Positions 5,561-10,742 of a stretch of 16,315 nucleotides of DNA are shown in pieces (position 1 is the stretch's first letter; every line of letters begins with the position of its first letter). The position numbers were made by a program, and so were the translations under genes. This DNA is from an uncultured Eubacteriales bacterium. GTDB taxonomy: Bacteria > Bacillota > Clostridia > Oscillospirales > Oscillospiraceae. The stretch lies in NCBI GenBank assembly GCA_900554275.1, contig USGS01000037.1, positions 1-16,315 on the forward strand. Reading direction: 5' to 3'. A model generated the notes under the pieces. The model made no database searches. It saw nothing but the letters and a program-made list of their open reading frames with translations, and had not been told where the DNA came from.

Positions 5561-6652
5561 TTACATTTTCTCGGACAGGTCCTCGTCCAGCTTCACCGCG
5601 CCATAGAGGTTCTTGGCCGAGCAGCCCGCCCGGCCGCCGCCGGCACAGGCGCAGGCACACGCACAGGCGCAGCTGCTGGCGCAGGCGCAGTGGCTGCCGC
5701 CGCCGAAACCGCCGCCGCCAAAGCCGCCGCCCCGGCTGCCGCCGCCGAAGCCACCGCCGCCGCTCTTGGGCGGGCGGGGGCGCACCTTCGTGCCCACGCT
5801 GCCGGGACGGGGCTTGCCGTCCGGCCCCGCGGGATACCACAGGTGGTTCACGAACACGTACCGCGTGCCGAAGCCGCCGGCGTAGCCGTCGCCGCCAAAG
5901 CGGGCGATGATGCGGATGACCACGAACAGGATCAGCAGGAACACAAACAGGCCGATGAGGGCGTCGCTGCCGTCGTCATCGTCGTAGTAATCGTCATCGC
6001 TGCCGTTCCAGCTGTCGTCGGGGACGTTGTTGGCGCTGTATTCCTCCGCCAGCTGGGTGGGCCAGTCGGTGTAGCGCACCTGCACGTTCATCTTGTAGCC
6101 GTAGCCCAGATCGGAGGCGGTGATGGTCATGCCGTCCTGCACCGTCACGCTGTCAGCGCCGCTGACCGTACCCTCGGTGAAATCGCCGGTCAGTCCCGAC
6201 GGGTCGTTCCAGACGAGGGTCATCTGCCCGATCTTCGCCTCGTCGAACCAGCCGGCGGTGTAATCGTAGGTCACGGCGCTGCCGTCCAACTGGTACATAT
6301 ACTCCTGCACCCACGAGTAGGCGAAGGAAAAGGTCTCGTTCGCGTCGTAGCCGCGGTCAAGATAGACGTACATATAGCTATTGTCGAAGTCCAGCCGCTC
6401 GATGTTGTCCGTCTGTGCCGCCACGTCCCGGATGGAGCCGTTGGGCACGCCGATCTTCAGCTCCTGACCGTAGGGCAGCTCCTCCAGCGGCGTCCACTCC
6501 AGCTTCACGGTGATAAGCAGGCTGCCGTCCTCCGTGTTGGGCGTCACCATAACGCCGTACTGCTCTATGTAGTCGTAATCCGCCCAGGCGGTGACGGTGA
6601 GGCACGCTGCCGCCAGCAGGGCCAGCATCAGCGCGGTCAGTTTCTTCAGCAT
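5561..6652 (-). CDS. Membrane-anchored protein with Gly-rich and Cys-Ala repeat C-terminal tail
   Basis: I do not recognise a named family with certainty; the layout resembles DUF2207-type membrane proteins. The 363-aa product has a signal peptide (residues 1-24, AWA cleavage site) and a roughly 190-residue extracytoplasmic Tyr/Asp-rich domain. An acidic stretch (219-230) leads into one membrane span (231-249), followed by a presumably cytoplasmic tail. The tail has Gly-rich FGGG repeats (297-320) and then a run with Cys at 322, 324, 328, 330, 332, 334 and 336 alternating with Ala. GGGRAGC (Cys344) and a short charged end follow. These eight Cys are the only ones apart from Cys17 in the signal peptide. 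The ATG at 6652 overlaps the end of the radical SAM gene by 7 nt, with GGGAGGAGG upstream. The tail may be a modification target of that enzyme or a metal site; both are inference. Confidence 0.85.
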   Translation of the reverse strand: MLKKLTALMLALLAAACLTVTAWADYDYIEQYGVMVTPNTEDGSLLITVKLEWTPLEELPYGQELKIGVPNGSIRDVAAQTDNIERLDFDNSYMYVYLDRGYDANETFSFAYSWVQEYMYQLDGSAVTYDYTAGWFDEAKIGQMTLVWNDPSGLTGDFTEGTVSGADSVTVQDGMTITASDLGYGYKMNVQVRYTDWPTQLAEEYSANNVPDDSWNGSDDDYYDDDDGSDALIGLFVFLLILFVVIRIIARFGGDGYAGGFGTRYVFVNHLWYPAGPDGKPRPGSVGTKVRPRPPKSGGGGFGGGSRGGGFGGGGFGGGSHCACASSCACACACACAGGGRAGCSAKNLYGAVKLDEDLSEKM

Positions 6653-8031
6653 AGGACGGCCTCCTCCCGGTTGCTCTCCCGCAGCTGGCACAGCTGCTCC
6701 ATTCTGGCGCTTTTGGCCCGGATGGCGGCACAGCGCTCTCCCTGCCACACCGCGTCCCAGTCGTCGTTGAGAATGTTGCCCAGGGGCTTGCCGCTGAGCC
6801 AGCTCTGACAGGGGATGATCTCCCCGTCCGGCGCGATGGCCATGTTGCTCAGGCACGCGCCGCAGCTGGGGATCAGCGTCAGGCCGAGGGCGCGCAGCGT
6901 TTCCTCCTTCAGCCAGCCGGGGCTGGTGAAGTCGATCTCCATCTCCAGCGCCTCCGCCGTTTTCACGGCGGCGGACAGCACGTCCGTCAGCTGCTGCTCC
7001 GTCAGGGCCGTGGCCTGACTCTCCGTGCCCAAGGCGCTGCCGGAGGGGATCAGGCCGGAGCAGGTCACATACCGCACGCCCAGGCTGTGAACAAAGCGCA
7101 GCGTGGCCACATAGTCGCTGTTCACGCTGCACAGGGGCGTGTTCACCGACACGGACAGCCCCGCCGCTACGGCGCTGCGGATGCCCGCCACCGTGTCGTC
7201 AAAGCCCGCCGCGCCCACCAGCGCGTTGTGGATGGCCGGGTCGGCGCTGTAAAGCGTCACCTGTACGCTGTCCAGACTGGCCTCGCAGAGCTGCCTGCAC
7301 AGCTCCGGCGTGAGAAGCCGCCCGTTGGTGTTCAGCCGGGAGACGAACCACTGGGCCGCGTCCACCAGCTCCACCAGATCGGCCCGCAGCGTGGGCTCGC
7401 CGCCGGTGAACGTCACCTGGGGCACGCCGATGCGGCGCAGGGTATCCAGCACCTGCTTCCACTGGGCGGTGGTCAGCTCCGCCGTGTCGGACAGGGGCTG
7501 CCCGGCGGCGTAGCAGTGCAGGCACTTCTGGTTGCAGTGCCACTGGCCGCCCCGGGTCATGGCGCTGATCATCAGGTCCATGCGGTGGGGCGCGGTCATC
7601 TCCCGGGCGTATTCGCCCAGGGACAGCGGCGCGATCTCCGCCTCCGGCTCCTGGCCTCGGGCGATGGCCACCAGGGACGTGATCATGGTCTCCAGATCGT
7701 CGGCCAGCCGCTGCCTGGGGGTGAAGGGGTAGACCTTCCGGGTCTCCGCCACCGCGCCGGCGGCCATGGACCGCCAGTCGCTCTCGCTGATCTCCAGCCC
7801 GGCGAAGGGCTCCAGCTTGTCCATGAAGCTGGCCAGCAGGATGGCCCAGCTCAGGTTCAGCGGCACCAGCTTGCTGCCGTTGAGCAGCAGCAGAAACGGC
7901 GCGTTGTCGTTATCCTCCCGGGGCGGGAGCATATGGATGCGCACCACGCCCCGGCCCTTGGGGTCAAGGGTGATGTGGCGCACACAGTGCAGATGCTGGC
8001 GGCAGTAGCGCCGCTCCAACAGAGTAGGCAT
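6646..8031 (-). CDS. Radical SAM/SPASM-like protein of unknown substrate
   Basis: The protein is 461 aa. The radical SAM core has CxxxCxxC at Cys166, Cys170 and Cys173 (HCNQKCLHCYAAG) and the GGEP motif at 210-213. A SPASM/twitch-like extension follows: Cys390 and Cys393 (SCGAC), PDGEIIPC at 408, the GNI motif at 418-420, then Cys434 and Cys448, plus a terminal Cys461. Such extensions bind auxiliary [4Fe-4S] clusters in peptide-modifying enzymes. The first 150 residues have no motif I recognise and could include a peptide-recognition domain. The ATG at 8031 has AAAGGAGG 7 nt upstream; a longer frame upstream would cross the divIC terminator. It heads a two-gene unit with the Cys-Ala tail protein under its own promoter (8066-8094), which suggests that protein as substrate or partner. 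Confidence 0.9.
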   Translation of the reverse strand: MPTLLERRYCRQHLHCVRHITLDPKGRGVVRIHMLPPREDNDNAPFLLLLNGSKLVPLNLSWAILLASFMDKLEPFAGLEISESDWRSMAAGAVAETRKVYPFTPRQRLADDLETMITSLVAIARGQEPEAEIAPLSLGEYAREMTAPHRMDLMISAMTRGGQWHCNQKCLHCYAAGQPLSDTAELTTAQWKQVLDTLRRIGVPQVTFTGGEPTLRADLVELVDAAQWFVSRLNTNGRLLTPELCRQLCEASLDSVQVTLYSADPAIHNALVGAAGFDDTVAGIRSAVAAGLSVSVNTPLCSVNSDYVATLRFVHSLGVRYVTCSGLIPSGSALGTESQATALTEQQLTDVLSAAVKTAEALEMEIDFTSPGWLKEETLRALGLTLIPSCGACLSNMAIAPDGEIIPCQSWLSGKPLGNILNDDWDAVWQGERCAAIRAKSARMEQLCQLRESNREEAVLC

Positions 8032-8065
8032 AGTCGTTCCTCCTTTACGGGGAAGTAGTGAAGAG

Positions 8066-8094
8066 AGTATAGCACGAATGACGGAGGATGGCAA
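8066..8094 (-). promoter_or_regulatory. Sigma-A promoter of the radical SAM cassette
   Basis: On the minus strand TTGCCA (8094-8089), a 17-nt spacer and TATACT (8071-8066) with an extended -10 TG (TGCTATACT) give a predicted start near 8059, about 28 nt before the ATG. It lies directly after the divIC terminator, so the cassette is transcribed on its own. Confidence 0.75.
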
Positions 8095-8102
8095 CAGGCG
8101 GC

Positions 8103-8133
8103 AAAAAAAGAGGACGGCGTTGCCGTCCTCTTT
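8103..8133 (-). terminator. Terminator after divIC
   Basis: AAAGAGGACGGC (8107-8118) pairs with GCCGTCCTCTTT (8122-8133) around a 3-nt loop. On the minus strand seven Ts follow the stem. It begins right after the divIC stop and closes the yabM-to-divIC gene run. Confidence 0.88.
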
Positions 8134-8135
8134 GC

Positions 8136-8429
8136 TCATTCATTCACGTCGTAGAAGATGCGCTCGCCTGCCTCGGCCAATCCCAGCTGATCCCGGGCCA
8201 GCTCCTTGATGAACTCCGGGTCATCCTTCTTGTCCAGGTCGGACTGCAGGGCCTGGTTCTCCTGCTGCTTCATCTGCATCTGCCGGGTCAGGGACGCCTC
8301 CTGTACCTTGGCCTCGCCCAGCCGCTGGTTCACCTGAATCAGCTCGATGCCCAAAAAGACGGCCAGGGCGATCAGCACCAGCAGCAGCGCCGTGTTGGTG
8401 CGTTTTTTTGTTTTCTTCGGCCGTGCCAT
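8136..8429 (-). CDS. divIC: Cell division protein DivIC / FtsB family
   Basis: The 97-aa septum-formation-initiator protein has a short basic cytoplasmic N-terminus (residues 1-12, Lys/Arg-rich), one membrane span (about 13-31) and an extracellular coiled coil (about 32-66). A conserved end (PEFIKELARDQLGLAEAGE) follows. DivIC-type proteins join FtsL and DivIB in the divisome and activate septal wall synthesis. The ATG at 8429 has a GGAGGAGGGG ribosome site about 7 nt upstream. Its place after yabP-yabQ matches B. subtilis. The upstream yabQ frame runs through its first 209 nt in a different frame; the divIC protein itself looks intact. Confidence 0.93.
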   Translation of the reverse strand: MARPKKTKKRTNTALLLVLIALAVFLGIELIQVNQRLGEAKVQEASLTRQMQMKQQENQALQSDLDKKDDPEFIKELARDQLGLAEAGERIFYDVNE

Positions 8430-8889
8430 GTGCCTTCCCCTCCTCCGTGGAACATTCTGTCTTTATCATAGCGCACTTTTTCCGAAAAAGAAAGGCTTTT
8501 TTCGCCGCCGCCGCACCTTTTTTTGCCGTGCGGATCGCCCAGCGCAGCGGCGTCAGCAGCAGGCGCACCGTCCCTACCGCCGCCGACAGCCAGAAGTCCC
8601 ACAGCGGCAGAAACAGCGGGCTCAGCGCCAGGGCGTACACCAGTGCGCCCAGGGCCATGGCCGACAGCATGAACAGCCGCAGCTCTCCCTGCCCCACCCG
8701 CAGGGCGAACCACAGGGCCGTCAGAGCCAGCGCCGCCACGAAGAGACAGTCCAGCGCGTGGGTCAGCCGCCGGCTTCTGCGGCGGCGCAGCCGCACCACC
8801 CGCAGCAGGTCGTACACCGCTCCGGCGGCCAGCCCCAGCACGGCGGCGGTGAGATACCCTGCCAGCTGGGCGGACACCACCACGCCCAT
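8221..8889 (-). CDS. yabQ: Spore cortex biosynthesis protein YabQ, 3' end anomalous (run-on into divIC)
   Basis: YabQ is a small membrane protein of the mother cell needed for cortex formation. Four hydrophobic segments lie within residues 1-125: near 5-25, 42-63, 70-92 and 93-115. They include the N-terminal GLAAGAVYDLLRVVRLRRRRS and the GELRLFMLSAMALGALVY region. A basic Lys/Ala stretch follows to about residue 140. The reading frame then has no stop and runs to residue 222; residues from 154 on overlap divIC in another frame and look like non-coding translation. In the +1 frame a TGATAA stop pair lies at 8463-8468, just before the divIC ribosome site, which is where a normal end would be expected. 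The authentic C-terminus is thus doubtful. It starts 1 nt after the yabP stop. Confidence 0.8.
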   Translation of the reverse strand: MGVVVSAQLAGYLTAAVLGLAAGAVYDLLRVVRLRRRRSRRLTHALDCLFVAALALTALWFALRVGQGELRLFMLSAMALGALVYALALSPLFLPLWDFWLSAAVGTVRLLLTPLRWAIRTAKKGAAAAKKAFLFRKKCAMIKTECSTEEGKAHGTAEENKKTHQHGAAAGADRPGRLFGHRADSGEPAAGRGQGTGGVPDPADADEAAGEPGPAVRPGQEG

Positions 8890-8890
8890 G

Positions 8891-9172
8891 TCAGCCGAAC
8901 AGCCGGGCGAAGAACCCGCCGCTCTGGACCGGCGCGTCCTCGTAGGTCACGGCGTCGATGCGCCCGTCCACATGCAGCTCGCCGCCGTCCAGACTCAGCT
9001 TGCCGATGTGCAGCGCCTCGCCGCTGACCACCAGCGTCCCGGCGCAGGTGGTCAGCACGATGCAGGTGTCGTCGAACCGCTCCACGTCCTCCACACCGGA
9101 CACGGTGAGCTTTTCCCGGCCGTCTAACTGCAGGCGGTGGACCTGGCCGCCGTCGGTGATGTCGTATGGCAT
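8891..9172 (-). CDS. yabP: Sporulation protein YabP
   Basis: The 93-aa YabP family protein is required with YabQ for spore cortex assembly in the mother cell. It is a compact beta-rich protein without signal or membrane segment; the pattern LTVSGVEDVERFDDTCIVLTT and LVVSGEALHIGKLSLDGGELHVDG is typical. It starts at ATG 9172 with GAGGGGG (9186-9180) 7 nt upstream. A near-perfect sigma-E promoter sits directly before it (9203-9231), matching its known sigma-E expression in Bacillus. The Shine-Dalgarno is also one arm of a 13-bp hairpin whose other arm overlaps the promoter -10. Confidence 0.93.
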   Translation of the reverse strand: MPYDITDGGQVHRLQLDGREKLTVSGVEDVERFDDTCIVLTTCAGTLVVSGEALHIGKLSLDGGELHVDGRIDAVTYEDAPVQSGGFFARLFG

Positions 9173-9179
9173 AAAATGT

Positions 9180-9216
9180 CCCCCTCACACACGGTTTTTC
9201 CCAGTGTATGAGGGGG
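9180..9216 (-). promoter_or_regulatory. Hairpin that can hide the yabP ribosome binding site
   Basis: Inverted repeat: CCCCCTCACACAC (plus 9180-9192) and GTGTATGAGGGGG (9204-9216), 12 of 13 positions paired, loop 11 nt. In minus-strand RNA the yabP Shine-Dalgarno is in the downstream arm. Only transcripts entering from rqcP contain both arms; those begun by sigma-E near 9196 lack the upstream arm. Confidence 0.6.
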
Positions 9217-9231
9217 ATGGTCCGATTATGA
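9203..9231 (-). promoter_or_regulatory. Sigma-E (mother-cell) promoter of yabP-yabQ
   Basis: On the minus strand TCATAAT (9231-9225), 14 nt, then CATACACT (9210-9203) match the sigma-E consensus KMATATT / CATACAMT with the usual spacing. The start is predicted near 9196 at a run of As, giving a 5' leader of about 24 nt. Confidence 0.8.
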
Positions 9232-9242
9232 CGGGTTTGTCC

Positions 9243-9482
9243 CTACACCTCGCGGTACATGGCCGCCGCCGCGTCCTTGCCCACGTTTTCCGTGACGGAC
9301 AGCACCTCCACCGTCAGCGTTTTCGCGCCGAAGCGGATGGAGATCACGTCGCCCACCTTTACGTCGCAGGACGCACGCTGCACCCGCCCATTGACGGTGA
9401 CGCGCTCCGCGTCGCAGGCCTCGTTGGCCACGGTGCGGCGCTTGATAAGCCGGGAGACCTTCAGATATTTGTCCAAACGCAT
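9243..9482 (-). CDS. rqcP: S4-domain RNA-binding protein RqcP (YabO / Hsp15-like)
   Basis: The 79-aa protein is a single S4 domain, opening MRLDKYLKVSRLIKRRTVANEACD and continuing with VTVNGRVQRASCDVKVGDVISI. RqcP assists RqcH in adding C-terminal alanine tails to nascent chains on stalled large ribosomal subunits. Its position between hup and yabP equals that of yabO in Bacillus. The start is ATG at 9482 with AAGGAG 7 nt upstream. A strong hairpin terminator lies only about 20 nt upstream of the ATG, after hup, so expression must rest on read-through of that terminator or on a promoter hidden in it. None is obvious. Confidence 0.93.
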   Translation of the reverse strand: MRLDKYLKVSRLIKRRTVANEACDAERVTVNGRVQRASCDVKVGDVISIRFGAKTLTVEVLSVTENVGKDAAAAMYREV

Positions 9483-9501
9483 GGTATCGCTCCTTCCGGT
9501 G

Positions 9502-9530
9502 AAAAAGCCGGTGCGACAGCACCGGCTTTT
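9502..9530 (-). terminator. Intrinsic terminator after hup
   Basis: AAAAGCCGGTGC (9503-9514) pairs perfectly with GCACCGGCTTTT (9519-9530), loop GACA, with a T run on the minus strand. It lies 20 nt downstream of the hup stop and directly upstream of the rqcP ribosome site, so it likely sets a high HU-to-RqcP ratio. Confidence 0.88.
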
Positions 9531-9549
9531 CGATCTATCGGGTACGCCC

Positions 9550-9825
9550 TTACTTGGCCACGGCGTCCTTCAGAGCCTTGCCGGCCTTGAAGGTGGGAAC
9601 GGTGGAAGCGGGGATCTCCACAGCGGCGCCGGTGCGGGGGTTCTGGCCGGTGCGAGCGGCACGCTTCTTGGTCTCAAAGGAGCCGAAGCCCACCAGCTGG
9701 ACCTTGTCACCGGCCTTCAGGGCGTCAGTGATGGCGCACAGAACGGCGTTGACAGCGGCATCGGAATCCTTCTTGGACAGGCCGGCCTTCTCGGCGACGG
9801 CAGCGATCAGTTCAGTCTTATTCAT
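9550..9825 (-). CDS. hup: DNA-binding protein HU
   Basis: The 91-aa nucleoid protein of the HU/IHF family begins MNKTELIAAVAEKAGLSKKD, carries GFGSFE at 46-51 and the DNA-contacting arm GQNPRTGAAVEIPAS at 60-74, and ends TFKAGKALKDAVAK. HU homodimers bend and wrap DNA. The start is ATG at 9825 with GGGAGG 7 nt upstream; an upstream in-frame ATG at 9867 would add 14 unconserved residues without a ribosome site. It is cut off from rqcP by a terminator. The 80 nt between mazG and hup contains a short CACCGC/GCGGTG hairpin, but I found no convincing promoter. Confidence 0.95.
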   Translation of the reverse strand: MNKTELIAAVAEKAGLSKKDSDAAVNAVLCAITDALKAGDKVQLVGFGSFETKKRAARTGQNPRTGAAVEIPASTVPTFKAGKALKDAVAK

Positions 9826-9905
9826 GATGTTTCCTCCCAAAATGTTTTTCATTTGTTGTATGCGCACCGCACATCGGCGGTGATCCTAAAACGATGTGGA
9901 TCGTA

Positions 9906-10694
9906 TTAAGAACGTTTTGCCTCATTCCACAGGACGGTCATTTCGTCCAGGGTCAGCGTATCCGGCTCGCGGCCCTGGGCCAGCGCGGAGCGCTCCATAG
10001 CCCGGAAGCGGCGGATGAATTTCTCGCAGGTCAGGGTGATGGCCTCCTCCGGGTCAACGCCGCAGAACCGGCCCACCTTGACGGCGGCGAACAGCACGTC
10101 GCCCAGCTCGCCGGACACGTCGCCGTTTTCCGCCACAGCCTGACGCAGCTCCGCCGTTTCCTCGTCCAGCTTGTCCAGCGCGCCCTGCACGTCGGGCCAG
10201 TCGAAGCCGGCGTCCGCCGCCTTCTTCTGCAGCTTCTCTGCCCGCCACAGGCCCGGCAGACTGCGGGCCACGGCGTCCAGCGCGTCGGCGGTGGTCTTCT
10301 GCCCCTTTTCCCGGCGCTTCAGCTTGTCCCAGCTCACCAGCACGGACTCCGGCGAGTCCTCGTGAGCCGCGCCGAACACGTGGGGATGGCGGAACAGCAG
10401 CTTCTTCACCACGCCGTCGCACACGTCGTCCATGTCGAAGTGCCCCGCGTCCTTTTCGATGTCCGCGTGGAACACCACCTGCATCAGCACGTCGCCCAGC
10501 TCCTCCTTCAGAAGGTCGGTGTCGCGGGCGTCGATGGCCTCGGCGGCCTCGTAGGCCTCCTCTAAAAGTCCCCGGCGGATGCTCTCGTGGGTCTGCACCT
10601 TGTCCCAGGGGCAGCCCTCCGGGGAGCGCAGCAGCCGGATGATCTCCAGCAGATCGTTATAGTCGTAACGCGGTTTCCTAACAAAATTTATCAT
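9906..10694 (-). CDS. mazG: Nucleoside triphosphate pyrophosphohydrolase MazG
   Basis: The 262-aa protein has two MazG-type repeats, as in the MazG/YabN family. The first includes SPEGCPWDKVQTHESIR, the metal-binding EExxE at 45-49 (EEAYE) and ExxD at 65-68 (ELGD), then FHADIE and FRHPHVFG. The second, around residues 165-230, repeats the ELGDVLFAAVKVGRF pattern. It hydrolyses NTPs to NMP and pyrophosphate and is linked in other bacteria to house-cleaning of abnormal nucleotides and to ppGpp balance. The tetrapyrrole-methylase domain present at the N-terminus of Bacillus YabN is absent. The ATG at 10694 has AGGAG 7 nt upstream. It lies 48 nt after the flippase gene and before hup. Confidence 0.93.
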   Translation of the reverse strand: MINFVRKPRYDYNDLLEIIRLLRSPEGCPWDKVQTHESIRRGLLEEAYEAAEAIDARDTDLLKEELGDVLMQVVFHADIEKDAGHFDMDDVCDGVVKKLLFRHPHVFGAAHEDSPESVLVSWDKLKRREKGQKTTADALDAVARSLPGLWRAEKLQKKAADAGFDWPDVQGALDKLDEETAELRQAVAENGDVSGELGDVLFAAVKVGRFCGVDPEEAITLTCEKFIRRFRAMERSALAQGREPDTLTLDEMTVLWNEAKRS

Positions 10695-10742
10695 ACTTAC
10701 GCTCCTATTGCAAGAGGTTTTCGCCTGTGTGTACGGAAAAGT

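Noticed and set aside
5633..5768. Simple-sequence DNA or CRISPR-like repeats
   Set aside because: Short irregular repeats that are explained by the Gly-rich and Cys-Ala coding. No repeat-spacer structure is present anywhere in the window.
6601..6652. Lipoprotein signal at Cys17 of the tail protein
   Set aside because: The -3 residue is Ala and not Leu/Val/Ile, and a better AWA signal peptidase I site follows at residue 24.
5375..6808. Plus-strand frame of 477 codons opposite the Cys-tail gene
   Set aside because: Ala/Val/Gly-rich shadow beginning within the hydrolase gene; no recognisable features.
8485..8502. Programmed -1 frameshift in yabQ at the A6G run
   Set aside because: The codon phase does not match the X XXY YYZ slippery pattern, and the useful stop is in the +1 frame.
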